64,000 bases of DNA from Bradyrhizobium canariense (GCF_019402665.1 NZ_VSST01000019.1:62001-126000); one strand, 5' to 3'; counted from the first letter of the stretch, positions 27,199-37,115 are shown. Notes: generated by a model from the sequence alone, not told the origin. Made by a program: numbers and translations.

Positions 27199-27549
27199 CG
27201 CTTCTCCTCGTAACGAGCGAGCTGACACAGACGCGTCACACGGCCCGTTCTGCCGAGCGGCTCTTGTAGCCGGCGGCCACAGCCGCGATCTTCTGAAAGC
27301 CAACGCCAATTTCGCGAAGGCACGTTCGAGCCTGCCCGGCCCGCGGGAGACCCGTCCTCATCCGCTTTCGGGCTTTCTCGAAATATTTCGTGCGATCTGG
27401 AAATCAGCCGCCGGGCTCGAAAGACCCGTCTTGCGCCCGGCTGTATTTCAGGAACTCTTCGCACAAGGCCAGGGATCAATCGCCAAACGACGAACGTGTC
27501 GCGATGGCGCTGGCGTCTTTGCGGAAGGTGGAATGCGATTGGGATTCGA
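27199..27549. promoter_or_regulatory. Divergent intergenic region with a 12-bp palindrome
   Basis: This 351-nt region lies between the catalase-like gene (minus) and the SDR gene (plus). No gene is supported here. The perfect palindrome CGAAATATTTCG at 27379-27390 is AT-rich against GC-rich surroundings and lies in the middle of the divergent region, a plausible operator or promoter element. Confidence 0.3.
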
Positions 27550-28434
27550 ATGGGCAAAGTGATCATCGTCACAGGAGCTGCGAACGGCATCGGACGAAGC
27601 ACCTGCAGGAAATTGGCACAGGCCGGCCACACGGTCTACGTTTCAATGCCGGAAGTGGATGAGCACGGCGGCGCGGATGGCGGAGCCGAGGACGGCAAGC
27701 GTGGCGCGGACCTCCGAACCATCGCGTTCGACGTCTCCTCGGAAGCCTCCGTCAACTCGGCTATCGACGCCATCGTCGCTGAGAACAACCGCCTCGACGT
27801 GATCGTGCACAATGCCCGCCAGGTCCTCTACGGGCCGGCGGAGGCCTTCACACCGGCCCAGCTTGCCGAACTCTACGACACCAACGTGCTGAGTGCGCAA
27901 CGGCTCAATCGGGCCGCGTTGCCACAGTTGCGCAAGCAGGGTCATGGCCTGCTGATATGGGTCTCGTCGAGCAGCGCGCGAGGCGGCTCGGTTCCTTTCC
28001 TGGGCGCCTATGCTTCCTCAAAGGCTGCCCTGGATGCGCTAGCGCTCGGCTATGCCGGCGAGCTCGCGCGTTGGGGTGTCGAGACAACCATCGTCGTTCC
28101 CAGCGCGCTCGGGCCCGGCCACTACATTCGCTCCGGCCGGCCGCTGGACACCGTTCGGGCAGAGGAATACGCGGATGGTCCGACGGCCGATTTGAGCGAG
28201 ATCGCGCTGTCGGCACTTGGGCAGCTTCCGGCGAAGGATCGAACTCCGCAAGACGTCGCGACCGCCATAGCCGATATCGTCGATATGCCATTCGGACAGC
28301 GTCCGCTACGCGTTCATTTCGGTCCGGACGACGACGGGGCTGCAGCCGTCGACACCGTCGCCGACAGCGTCCGCGCGGAACTGCTCCGCCGGATCGGACT
28401 GGAAGACATTCTCAAGCCGACATTGATCGGATAA
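27550..28434 (+). CDS. Short-chain dehydrogenase/reductase (SDR)
   Basis: This 294-residue classical SDR has the cofactor motif TGAANGIG at residues 8-15 and the catalytic YASSK near residue 160, with SSSSARGG supplying the active Ser. The usual NNAG motif reads HNARQ, a slight deviation. The C-terminal extension is longer than in minimal SDRs. I chose the ATG at 27550 because it directly precedes the conserved GKVIIVTGA start; no strong ribosome-binding site is visible. It precedes the first large regulator by 170 nt on the same strand. Substrate unknown. Confidence 0.87.
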   Translation: MGKVIIVTGAANGIGRSTCRKLAQAGHTVYVSMPEVDEHGGADGGAEDGKRGADLRTIAFDVSSEASVNSAIDAIVAENNRLDVIVHNARQVLYGPAEAFTPAQLAELYDTNVLSAQRLNRAALPQLRKQGHGLLIWVSSSSARGGSVPFLGAYASSKAALDALALGYAGELARWGVETTIVVPSALGPGHYIRSGRPLDTVRAEEYADGPTADLSEIALSALGQLPAKDRTPQDVATAIADIVDMPFGQRPLRVHFGPDDDGAAAVDTVADSVRAELLRRIGLEDILKPTLIG

Positions 28435-28604
28435 GGCGCGCATCGTGGCGCCGCACATCCAAGCCTCAGACGAAAGTGATAGAGCCCGATGCTTTACCCC
28501 GAAACTACCGGATGTTACCGTTTAAGGGCCACTGCGTTCACACGTCTTGGTGTGCTTCCAAGTCATAGAACGTGACGAGTCGTGCGCCGGGTTGATATCC
28601 GAAA

Positions 28605-31505
28605 ATGGTCCCCCGCTGGCAAAGCAACGACATGATGGCCCAAGCCGGCCGCTCCGCTCAAGACGAGTCCGCCCATGAGATCTTTCTCTTCGGGCCGTTT
28701 CGCCTCGACCTCTCGCAGCGGCGGATTGAACGAAACGGGAGCCCGCTCCGATTATCGGATCGTGCGTTCAACATCCTGCTCGCGCTGGTCCGGCAGGCCG
28801 GCAACGTCGTCAGCAAGACGGATCTGATAGCCACGACATGGCCGGGCGCCAACGTCGAGGAAAACAGCCTGCGTGTCCATATCGCCGCACTCCGCAAAGC
28901 ACTCGGAGACGGCGATGCCGGCGCCAGATATCTGAGCACGGTCTCCGGCCAGGGCTACTGCTTCGTCGCCGCGGTCTCACGCCCCAAACAGAGGCAAGCT
29001 GCGTCGACCAATCCGACTTATGTCCACAATTTGCCGGCGCATCCCCGGCAGATGGTGGGGCGTGAGCATACCATTCAGGACATCTCGGAAAGTCTGAGAG
29101 CCCACCGCTTCGTCACGGTTGTCGGCCCCGGCGGCATCGGCAAGACCACGGTCGTCATTTCCGCGGGCCACGCCCTGCTCGCGGAATTCGCCGGACATGT
29201 CCACTTCATCGGTCTCGGCGAAACCGGCAACGCCGCTCCGGTGCCGGCGATCGTCGCATCGTCACTTGGACTGCCGGCGCGATCGAATGATCCGGCGAGC
29301 AGCCTGGCGGCATTCCTGCGCGACAGGCGCATGCTGCTCATTCTGGACTGCTGCGAGCATGTCATCGAAGCAACGGCGGCGCTGGCCGAGCGGCTCTACC
29401 AGGCGGCCCCGGAGCTGCACATCCTGACCACGAGCCGGGAGTTGCTGCGCGTCGAAGGCGAGTTCACATACCGTCTCCCGCCGCTCCCGAGCCCGCCGGA
29501 GAAGGCCGTTCTGACGGCCGCGAACGCCCTCGCTTACCCATCCGTGAAACTCTTCGTGGAGCGTGCGACTGCAGGAGGCGGCGAGTTCACGCTGACGGAT
29601 GCGAACGCCCCGGACGTCGGCAACCTCTGCCGTCGGCTCGACGGCATCCCGCTTGCCATCGAACTCACCGCCGGCCATGTGGGCGCATACGGCGCGAGGG
29701 CGATGGTCCAGCTCCTCGATCAGCACCTCAATTTGCTGTGGGAGGGGCGACGCACGGCACTGCCCCGACACCGGACGCTGCGCGCAACCATCGAATGGAG
29801 CTACAATCTTCTATCCGAACCGGAGCGCGTGATTCTCGGCCGGCTGTCGGTGTTCGTCGGCGGCATGACCCTGGACGCCGCCCGATCGATTGCCGCGGCC
29901 ACGGAGGACGACGACACGATCCTGGCGATCATCGACGGCCTCGTTGCCAAGTCGATGCTTACACTGAACACCGGCTCGCAACCAACCCGCTACCGCCTTG
30001 CCGACTCGACCCGGGCGTACGCGCAAGAGAAACTTGTCGCCAGCGGGGACGCTGGCGCGATCTCGCGACGTCACGCCTGCTACTTTCGCGGTCTCCTTGA
30101 AAGGATCGGCAGCGAAGCGAACCGAGACCTTTCGGCGGTTGCCGAGGAGCTCGGTAACGTCCGCGCCGCGCTGACGTGGTGCTTCTCCGATCAGGGAGAC
30201 CGCAAAATCGGCGTGGCGCTCGCTGCGGCATCGATTCCGCTGTTTTTCAAGCTGTCGCTCCTGGCGGAATGCGAACTCTGGGTCACTCGCGCCATCGAAG
30301 CACTGGATGAAACCAATGGAAGCATCAGGCAGGGTCTCGTCCTTCACACTGCGCTGGGCGCCGCCCGCATGCTCACGGGACGGCTCGACGGAGTGGGCGT
30401 TAATCATCTCAACCGGGCGCTTGAACTGACCGAGAAGATCGGCGACGTGCAAGGGCAGATCCGTTTGATCGACCAGTTGCACCTGCTGCAATTGTTCGTC
30501 GGCAGATATGATGAGGTACTGGCCACCGCCAAACGCGGCGAAGCCGTTGCGCTGACCAGCAACGATCCCATTGCCGTCGCGCGCATGCGCGTGTTGCTCA
30601 GCATCTCCTACCAATATCTCGGCAGGTTCGTTGAGTCCCGCTCATACATCGAAGCGGCGTTGCGTCATCCGGGCATGGATGGGGACATCCTTAGCGGCCT
30701 CACCCTCGAATACCCTAAACGCGCTCAAATCACCCTTGCGCGCGTCCTCTGGCTTCAGGGATATCCGGATCAAGCAGCGCAAATGGTGCGCCGGGCGATC
30801 TCCGACGTGATCGCGACGAACCATCCGGTCATGTTCTGCCGAGCGTTAGCATGGGCATTCGACGTCTTCTTCTGGAATGGCGATCTGGCGGATTGCGAAG
30901 AACACATCGACAGGCTCGTCGTGGAGGCTCGAAGGCACAACCTCGCCATTCTCCAGATGGTCGGCGAGGCGATGAAGGGGATTACGCTGCTGGCCCGAAG
31001 CGAGACCGGCATCGGGCTCGCTATGCTGAAAGGCTCGATCGACAAGCTGCAGAGCCAGAGCTTCGGTGCGGTCGCAGGGTTGCGCATGTCCCTCGCCGAT
31101 GCCTTGTCGGCTACAGGTCACGGTGACGAAGCCCTCGACACCATTGATCAGGCGATTGTCCAGGCCCGGCACTGCAACTTCATGATGGAGATGCCCGACA
31201 TGCTGCGCGCAAGGGCTGAAGCGCTGATGCACAAGAGCAATCCGGATCTTTCGCAGGCGGAGATGAGCTTCGTGCAGGCGCTCGACCTCGCTCGTCATCA
31301 AGGAGCGCTGGGCTATGAGCTTCGCGCGGCGATCGGGTTTGCGAGACTATGGCAGCGAGGCGGTCGCTGCCAGGAGGCGCACGATATGCTTGCGTCCGTC
31401 TATCTGCGATTTACCGAGGGCTTCGATACGCGCAGCCTCAAGATGGCGAGAGCGTTGCTTGCCGAGCTGAATCCGGCGCGCCCGTACGCGTCTGCGGCCA
31501 AATGA
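28605..31505 (+). CDS. Winged-helix / NB-ARC ATPase / TPR transcriptional regulator 1
   Basis: This 966-residue STAND-type regulator has three parts: an OmpR/CadC-type winged-helix DNA-binding domain (about 24-122, ending in GQGYCFVA), an NB-ARC ATPase with Walker A GPGGIGKTT (174-182) and Walker B LLILDCCEH (244-252), and a long helical TPR-like tail (about 500-950). The later TSRELLRVEGE and GIPLAIELTA motifs match the NB-ARC sensor and GLPL regions. Such proteins are thought to be ligand-gated transcription factors. It converges with a paralogue at 31615-34494 and has another at 37832-40723. ATG codons at 28632 and 28635 are alternative starts. Target genes and inducer are unknown. Confidence 0.88.
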   Translation: MVPRWQSNDMMAQAGRSAQDESAHEIFLFGPFRLDLSQRRIERNGSPLRLSDRAFNILLALVRQAGNVVSKTDLIATTWPGANVEENSLRVHIAALRKALGDGDAGARYLSTVSGQGYCFVAAVSRPKQRQAASTNPTYVHNLPAHPRQMVGREHTIQDISESLRAHRFVTVVGPGGIGKTTVVISAGHALLAEFAGHVHFIGLGETGNAAPVPAIVASSLGLPARSNDPASSLAAFLRDRRMLLILDCCEHVIEATAALAERLYQAAPELHILTTSRELLRVEGEFTYRLPPLPSPPEKAVLTAANALAYPSVKLFVERATAGGGEFTLTDANAPDVGNLCRRLDGIPLAIELTAGHVGAYGARAMVQLLDQHLNLLWEGRRTALPRHRTLRATIEWSYNLLSEPERVILGRLSVFVGGMTLDAARSIAAATEDDDTILAIIDGLVAKSMLTLNTGSQPTRYRLADSTRAYAQEKLVASGDAGAISRRHACYFRGLLERIGSEANRDLSAVAEELGNVRAALTWCFSDQGDRKIGVALAAASIPLFFKLSLLAECELWVTRAIEALDETNGSIRQGLVLHTALGAARMLTGRLDGVGVNHLNRALELTEKIGDVQGQIRLIDQLHLLQLFVGRYDEVLATAKRGEAVALTSNDPIAVARMRVLLSISYQYLGRFVESRSYIEAALRHPGMDGDILSGLTLEYPKRAQITLARVLWLQGYPDQAAQMVRRAISDVIATNHPVMFCRALAWAFDVFFWNGDLADCEEHIDRLVVEARRHNLAILQMVGEAMKGITLLARSETGIGLAMLKGSIDKLQSQSFGAVAGLRMSLADALSATGHGDEALDTIDQAIVQARHCNFMMEMPDMLRARAEALMHKSNPDLSQAEMSFVQALDLARHQGALGYELRAAIGFARLWQRGGRCQEAHDMLASVYLRFTEGFDTRSLKMARALLAELNPARPYASAAK

Positions 31506-31566
31506 CCCTCTCCTGATCCATAAGCGCCCTTTGCCCCGACCGATGCGGTGCTCGCCGAGGCTGCAC

Positions 31567-31595
31567 CGGCATCCGATTGGTTGAATCGGATGCCG
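31567..31595. terminator. Stem-loop between convergent regulators (bidirectional candidate)
   Basis: Arms CGGCATCCGATT and AATCGGATGCCG (12 bp, perfect) flank a 5-nt loop. It lies in the 109-nt gap between the stops of two convergent regulator genes. Neither side has a strong T-run, so it may rely on the hairpin or on Rho. The location supports a shared transcription stop. Confidence 0.55.
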
Positions 31596-31614
31596 CTCCC
31601 GGGGCATCTAGGAC

Positions 31615-34494
31615 CTACGATCCGAGCTTCGCCAGCATTGCACGCGCGTCGCGGAGGTCCGCCGTCTCGAAACCTTCAGTGAACTTGCCATATGCGGACG
31701 CGAGAACACGGCGTGCATCGGCCGGATGCCCCTCGCTCACTTTCAATCGTGCCACACTGATCGCCGTTCTCAGCTCCCAAGCCAAGGCGCCCTGGCTCCG
31801 CGCCACCTCGAATGCCCTGTCGAAGGCCTGCGCGGCGGCGATCGCCGAGCGGTGCTCGCCGGGAAGCAGCAGCAATTCGCCCTTGATGCGCCAGAGTTCG
31901 GCGACGTACCACCCCTCGTCCCTGGCCTCGCATCGCGCGAGCGCCTCGTCGGCGGTCGCAAGCCCCTGCGATACCTCGCCGGCGTCGCCGAGACATACCG
32001 CGAGTTCACCGAGGGGAAACAGAAAGCGCGGCAGGTGGCGCGCCTCGCCCGCGAGCTCAAACGTCTTGCGCAGCAGGGGCAATCCGGTCGCGAGGTCACC
32101 CCGGCGCGAGATCAGCATTCCTCTGAAGGCGCGCGCCCACAGATTCCACAGGCGGATCGGATGTCGCTCGGTGTGTTCGAGCAGCATCGTACAATAGCGC
32201 TCGGCGGCGTCGAGATCGCCGGCCAGGAACGCAATCGGGCAGGCACCCTGGCCGAGGACGCTGCAAAACGTGAGTGCGTGACCACTGGTCCGGCCTTCCT
32301 CGACGTTGTGCTCGACGACGCTCAAGGCCTGATCCGCGAGGCCGAGCAACCACAGGATCCGCGCCTGGAAATAGCGCGTCGAGACCCGCAGGTCGAACCG
32401 GAAACGAATGACCTGCGGCTTTGCCGCAAGTTCCGAGAGCCGCGACAGGGTTCGGCCGATATGATGATAGGCGAGCCGCTGGTCGCCGCGATAATGCAGC
32501 GTGGTTGCGAGAAGGCGGTCGGCCATCATGCGATCGACGGGATTGCCGGAATCGGCCACGACCTCCGCGAAGCGATTAGCAAATTCAAGCGCCTTGTGGA
32601 ATTCGCCGTTATTGAACTGATCGATGCAGAGCCCCCACAGCGCGCGCAGCAGGTAATCCCTGTCACCGAGCTGCTCGGCGAGCTGTAGGGTCGCAGCCCA
32701 GGCGGGACCGGCCTCCCGGGCCCTGCCAACACCGTACATCAGTGACCAGCCGCGCGCGGCCGACAGCTGCATCCGAAGTCGCGGCGCGTTTGCAGCCGAC
32801 GGATCGAGGCGCGCCAAAGCGAGTTCGGTCCGCTCGCGGCATTCGGCGAGCAGCGACAATTGCACCCAGAGCGGGACCGCGGCCGCCGTCAGGGCGGCCC
32901 CGACTTGCGAGTCCCCGCCGGGGGAGAAGGCCCAATCGAGACTAGTTCGCACGTTGTCGATGTGTCGGCCATAGAGGGTGAGCCACTCCGCCTGCGGCCT
33001 CACTTCGCTGTCGGCTTCGGCGCTGGCAAAGAATCCGCAGTAGTATTTCGCCTGGCGGTAGGCTGCGCCGGGATGTTCTCCGCCGGCACGCAGCTTCTCC
33101 AATGCATAGGCACGCGTCGTATCCAGCAGACGATAATGCGGGCTGTCGCCGCAAATATCCGCGAGAACGAGCGACTTTGCCACCAGCCTGGCAAGCTGGC
33201 CGGTCACATCGCCGATGTTCTCGCCAGCAACAGCAATCACTGCATCGAGCTGGAACTCGCCGGCGAATATGCCGAGCTGCCGGAGCAGCCACGCCTCGTC
33301 GTCCGGCAAGAGGTCGTAGCTCCAGTCGAGCGTTGCGCGTAGCGTTTGCTGCCGCGGCAACGCCGTGCGCCGGCCGGTCGTCAGGAATTTGAACCTGTCA
33401 TCGAGAAGTGACGCGATCTTCGGCGGGCTAAGCATGACTGCGCGCGCCGCCGCAAACTCGATCGCCAGCGGAATGCCGTCGAGCCGGCGGCAGATGGATG
33501 CGATGGCGCCGATGTTCTCCTCGTCGGGTACAAAACTCGAACCCAGCGCCTTCGCTCTGCTCGTGAACAATTCCACTGCGCTATACGCAGAAGCGTCAGT
33601 GGGCTCGTGCCAGGTTTCAGGCGGTACGCCCAGAGGAGGTACGCGGTAGACATGTTCCCCCTCGATACGCAGCGCCTCCCGGCTTGTCGCAACAATGACC
33701 GTCCCCGCACAGTGGCTGACAACCAACTCGGCCACCTGCGCCACGGCGTCGATGACATGTTCGCAATTGTCGAGAATGAGCAGCAATGGCCGAGAGCCGA
33801 TCGCGCGCGCGATGGCATCAGGTGAGATCTCCTCGCCCTCGAGCTTGGTGCCGAGGACACTGGCGATGACCGAGCAGACGAGCTTCGGATCGGACAGTGG
33901 GGCCAGCTCGACCAGCAACCGGTCAGCCACAAAGCCGGGCGGCGGCGTTCTGGCGACCTCTAGCGCGAGCGACGTCTTTCCGATGCCGCCAGGCCCGACC
34001 AGGCTCACGATGCGATAGGCCGACAGAAGCCGCCACAAATGTGCGATCGCAGCCGTTCGGCCGATGAGATTGAATGATGCGCTGGGAATGTTGATCGACG
34101 GCAGCAGGCCGGTTGCGGCAGATTGTAGCGGGGTGTCCGTATGCTGAACCCGCCATGCTCCCAGCAAACGATAACCGCGGCCAACGCTGGTTGACAACAT
34201 GTCGCGGTCGGAACCGAGCGCCTTTCGGATCGCAGCGATATGCACGCGAAGTGCACTCTCCTCGACAAAGACGCCCCGCCAGACCCGCTCCTTCAGGTCG
34301 TCCCTGGTGACGAGCTGGCCCTGCGCCTGAACCAATTCCGCAAGAATCTCAAAGGCACGCCCCCCCAACGGAACGAGTTCGCCGTTCGAGCGCAATTCGC
34401 GTCTGGCAAGATCGATTTCCCATTCCGCGCAAATGTAGACGGGACGCTGGCCCGGCTCAGCCATCATTGGGACAGCCCCAAGCGGTTTCGTCAT
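31615..34494 (-). CDS. Winged-helix / NB-ARC ATPase / TPR transcriptional regulator 2
   Basis: This 959-residue paralogue has the same layout. The winged helix spans about 19-112 (RAFEILAELV, then GRGYRLLG), Walker A is GPGGIGKT at 167-174, Walker B is LLLILDNCEHV near 250, followed by TSREALRIEGEHV and GIPLAIEFAAAR, and a TPR-like helical tail. The tail differs most between paralogues, as expected if it senses different signals. Alternative ATG starts lie at 34467 and 34464. Downstream in its direction it converges on regulator 1. Its upstream neighbour is a small secreted protein on the same strand. Confidence 0.88.
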   Translation of the reverse strand: MTKPLGAVPMMAEPGQRPVYICAEWEIDLARRELRSNGELVPLGGRAFEILAELVQAQGQLVTRDDLKERVWRGVFVEESALRVHIAAIRKALGSDRDMLSTSVGRGYRLLGAWRVQHTDTPLQSAATGLLPSINIPSASFNLIGRTAAIAHLWRLLSAYRIVSLVGPGGIGKTSLALEVARTPPPGFVADRLLVELAPLSDPKLVCSVIASVLGTKLEGEEISPDAIARAIGSRPLLLILDNCEHVIDAVAQVAELVVSHCAGTVIVATSREALRIEGEHVYRVPPLGVPPETWHEPTDASAYSAVELFTSRAKALGSSFVPDEENIGAIASICRRLDGIPLAIEFAAARAVMLSPPKIASLLDDRFKFLTTGRRTALPRQQTLRATLDWSYDLLPDDEAWLLRQLGIFAGEFQLDAVIAVAGENIGDVTGQLARLVAKSLVLADICGDSPHYRLLDTTRAYALEKLRAGGEHPGAAYRQAKYYCGFFASAEADSEVRPQAEWLTLYGRHIDNVRTSLDWAFSPGGDSQVGAALTAAAVPLWVQLSLLAECRERTELALARLDPSAANAPRLRMQLSAARGWSLMYGVGRAREAGPAWAATLQLAEQLGDRDYLLRALWGLCIDQFNNGEFHKALEFANRFAEVVADSGNPVDRMMADRLLATTLHYRGDQRLAYHHIGRTLSRLSELAAKPQVIRFRFDLRVSTRYFQARILWLLGLADQALSVVEHNVEEGRTSGHALTFCSVLGQGACPIAFLAGDLDAAERYCTMLLEHTERHPIRLWNLWARAFRGMLISRRGDLATGLPLLRKTFELAGEARHLPRFLFPLGELAVCLGDAGEVSQGLATADEALARCEARDEGWYVAELWRIKGELLLLPGEHRSAIAAAQAFDRAFEVARSQGALAWELRTAISVARLKVSEGHPADARRVLASAYGKFTEGFETADLRDARAMLAKLGS

Positions 34495-34582
34495 TTTCAG
34501 TCCAGCTTACCACCAACCCCGTCGAAAGACACAGGTAGCCGGGCGGCGCGGCCGCCGGCCCCTGTCTCGCAATGCGCGCCGT

Positions 34583-34864
34583 TCAGCAGCCGCGGCAGAT
34601 CGATCCTTCCAGCATCTTCTCAAGCCGGGCATCTTCCTTGTCGATGGTCTGGTCTGTGCCAAGCAACGGCCCCTTCATCGCGTGACCACCGCCGTCGGAC
34701 GACGAAAGCGCAGTGCCCAGCGAGTTCGTGCCCGGCGCGGCGGCGCTCGTCCCGAGCGCACCGCCGCTCTCCATCGACATATGCGATCCCATGCCGCCTC
34801 GGGCGGACGCGGTGCCCGAAAGCGCGACGCAGGCGAGGACGCAAACAACAGCAAATGATTTCAT
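34583..34864 (-). CDS. Small secreted protein ending in CRGC
   Basis: The 93-residue precursor has a signal peptide (VVCVLACVALSGTASA) and a short mature part rich in Gly, Ser and Met/His (GGMGSHMSMESGG), then PGTNSLGTALSSSDGGG and a C-terminal charged helix ending in ICRGC. The paired cysteines and Met/His could bind metal, but that is speculation. It starts opposite 35116-35358, with a perfect inverted repeat between them. I recognise the general type from Bradyrhizobium-like genomes but no function. Confidence 0.6.
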   Translation of the reverse strand: MKSFAVVCVLACVALSGTASARGGMGSHMSMESGGALGTSAAAPGTNSLGTALSSSDGGGHAMKGPLLGTDQTIDKEDARLEKMLEGSICRGC

Positions 34865-34916
34865 TGCTCACACTCCAGGTATTCAAACTATCCGCCTCCC
34901 AGAAACGGACACCGGA

Positions 34917-34940
34917 CGCGTTTGACTACGCACAAACGCG
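34917..34940. promoter_or_regulatory. Perfect inverted repeat in divergent region (candidate operator)
   Basis: CGCGTTTG-N8-CAAACGCG has two perfect 8-bp arms. It lies in the 251-nt gap between divergently transcribed small secreted proteins, 53 bp upstream of the minus-strand start. The arm length and spacing suit a dimeric DNA-binding protein. Confidence 0.4.
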
Positions 34941-35115
34941 CGAGAATCCTGACAAGCGTGACAGACTCTTCCCGCAGGAGTGATGCAGATCCACCGGGAC
35001 TTTCCGCTCCGACGACCTAGATCATTTTCATCAAAAAAACTTCGGAAACGCCACCAGCCGAGCAGCGATCATCGCCAAGCGACTCTCCGCACGGAGCAAA
35101 CAATGGAGAATCGCT

Positions 35116-35358
35116 ATGAGTGTATTCAAGATTCTAATCGCAGCGGCGCTACTCTCAACGGCAACGATATCGTCGGCGTCCGCAGCCTGGTCTTTCGCTG
35201 ATCAGGAGCCGGCAGCCTTTGCATCGATGTACCCCGATCGCGACGTGCTGAATGGCGGCGCACTGACGCCCGCCGGGCGAATGGGTCTCGAACGGCCGGG
35301 CGGTGCCGCGCCCGTCTTCGGCATAGGCCAATTTCGCGACCACAACTGGCATCGATGA
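35116..35358 (+). CDS. Small secreted hypothetical protein (80 aa)
   Basis: The product has a strong signal peptide (KILIAAALLSTATISSASA) and a 57-residue mature part with no cysteine. The mature part includes NGGALTPAGRMGLERPGGAAPVFG-like low-complexity sequence and ends DHNWHR. A GGAGAA site lies 6 nt before the ATG. It is divergent from the CRGC-ending protein. Family unknown. Confidence 0.55.
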   Translation: MSVFKILIAAALLSTATISSASAAWSFADQEPAAFASMYPDRDVLNGGALTPAGRMGLERPGGAAPVFGIGQFRDHNWHR

Positions 35359-35675
35359 CGAGATACCACAATCCAGTATTCTGCTTCCTGCAGGTGCGGA
35401 TGATGGTGCCCGTAATCCGGGAGTGCGACCGCGCCATGCGGCGCACCCTGCCGGCTTCGCGGCAGGGCCGATTGCATCGATTCGGATAGCCGACCCAAAA
35501 ACTGCGAAACTTAACAGTTCTTCAGCATCCGCAACCGGGCGCGCAGCGCCGTCCGCGCTATAGTCGCTACGCCGACTGCTGCACGCGCTCGTCCGCCGCC
35601 TCGAGCGGGCGCGGCCGAGCCACGCCTCGTCAGGGTTGGCATGTGCAAAGACCGGCAGCGCCATGGAGGCATCGC
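35359..35675. other. Intergenic stretch with a stem-loop, no gene seen
   Basis: No coding region is supported between the 80-residue secreted protein and the binding-protein gene. A perfect 8-bp stem CCCTGCCG / CGGCAGGG with a 6-nt loop lies at 35447-35468, about 90 nt after the upstream stop, and may act as a terminator or 3'-end stabiliser. The region just before 35676 contains the GGAGG ribosome-binding site (35665-35669) of the next gene. Confidence 0.4.
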
Positions 35676-36941
35676 TTGATCGCAGGCAGGACTGGTTATT
35701 CGATTTCGGGCAACGCGTGGCGCCTGGGAAAGCTCTTCATCTCCTGCGCTGCGCTTGCAGTCGGCAGCGCTTCCGCGGAGCCACGATATGATCCCGGCGC
35801 AAGCGACACCGAGATCCGGATCGGCAACATCATGCCCTACAGTGGCCCGGCATCTGCTTACGGCATCATCGGCAGGACGATGAGCGCGTATTTCCGCATG
35901 GTCAACGACAATGGCGGGATCAACGGCCGGAAGATCAATTTCATTTCATACGACGACGCCTACAGTCCATCCAAAGCGGTCGAGCAAGCGCGACGGCTCG
36001 TCGAGGACGACGAGGTGCTTGCGATCTTCGCTCCGTTCGGCACGGTCAGCAACGCAGCGATCCAGAAATACATGAATAGCCGGCATGTGCCGCAATTGTT
36101 CGTTATCACCGGAGCATCGCGCTGGGCGGATCCCGAGCACTTTCCGTGGACCATCGGCTGGCAACCGAGCTACCGAACCGAAGCACGCATCTATGCGGAC
36201 TACATTCTGCGGCACCATCCGGGGGCAAGGATCGGTATCCTGTACCAGAACGACGACTTTGGACGCGACTATCTGCTCGGCCTGAAGGACGTGCTGCAGG
36301 ACCAGTACGCGCAAATGGTGATTGCCAGCCAATCATATGAGGTCAGCACCCCGACGATCGACTCCGAGGTCGCCGCGATCAAGGCCGCTGCGCCCGACAT
36401 ATTCATCGACATCGCAACACCCAAATTCGCCGCGCAGGCGATCAGGACGCTCGCCGAACTGGACTGGCATCCCATCCACATCGTGACGAACGTCTCGGTC
36501 TCGGTCGGCGCGGTGCTGAAGCCCGCCGGACTGGACAATGCGAAAGGAATTCTCAGCGCGGGGTATCAGATGGACGTGACTGATCCGCAGTGGGACAGCC
36601 ATCCGGGCATGCAGCATTTTCGCGCGTTCATGGCGAAATACTATCCGGAGGCAGATCGATCGGAGAGCGGGCCGCTGGTGGCCTTCAACATGTCGAGTGC
36701 ACTCGTGGAGGTGATCAGGCGTTGCGGCGACGATCTCACGCACGAAAGGATCATGCGCGTGGCCACCGATCTCGATCTCGACCTCGAAGCCTACATTCCC
36801 GGTGTTCGCATAAAGACATCACCGAGGGACTTTCGTCCGATCGAGCAGCTCCGGATGATGCGCTTCACCGGCGAAAGATGGGAATGGTTTGGCCCACTGC
36901 TGGATGGACGCACTGACCAGGCGACGTCCTCACCAAACTAG
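35676..36941 (+). CDS. ABC-type branched-chain amino acid/amide-like substrate-binding protein (orphan)
   Basis: The protein has a type I periplasmic binding fold (Peripla_BP_6, LivK/AmiC/UrtA-like), about 421 residues from a TTG at 35676. The TTG has GGAGG 6 nt upstream; a GTG at 35643 is the alternative. A signal peptide (LFISCAALAVGSASA) is followed by EIRIGNIMPYSGPASAYG and GINGRKINFISYDDAYSP, typical of the first lobe. It binds a small molecule in the periplasm. No permease or ATPase gene is adjacent, so it is an orphan. It sits between large STAND-type regulators. Confidence 0.85.
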   Translation: MIAGRTGYSISGNAWRLGKLFISCAALAVGSASAEPRYDPGASDTEIRIGNIMPYSGPASAYGIIGRTMSAYFRMVNDNGGINGRKINFISYDDAYSPSKAVEQARRLVEDDEVLAIFAPFGTVSNAAIQKYMNSRHVPQLFVITGASRWADPEHFPWTIGWQPSYRTEARIYADYILRHHPGARIGILYQNDDFGRDYLLGLKDVLQDQYAQMVIASQSYEVSTPTIDSEVAAIKAAAPDIFIDIATPKFAAQAIRTLAELDWHPIHIVTNVSVSVGAVLKPAGLDNAKGILSAGYQMDVTDPQWDSHPGMQHFRAFMAKYYPEADRSESGPLVAFNMSSALVEVIRRCGDDLTHERIMRVATDLDLDLEAYIPGVRIKTSPRDFRPIEQLRMMRFTGERWEWFGPLLDGRTDQATSSPN

Positions 36942-37115
36942 CGCGCGAACCTCCTGTCGGATGAGCCGTCGATGTATGAATTCAACGCACCGCGACGGCT
37001 TCGTGCAAAGAGGAAAATGTTCGTTCGATCGACACTGCGGATCCGGCGCACGCATGCACATGTCTCAGGTGCGGGCCGAGGCGTTCTTGGCGTCGCTTTC
37101 TCAAGGAGATGTTCG

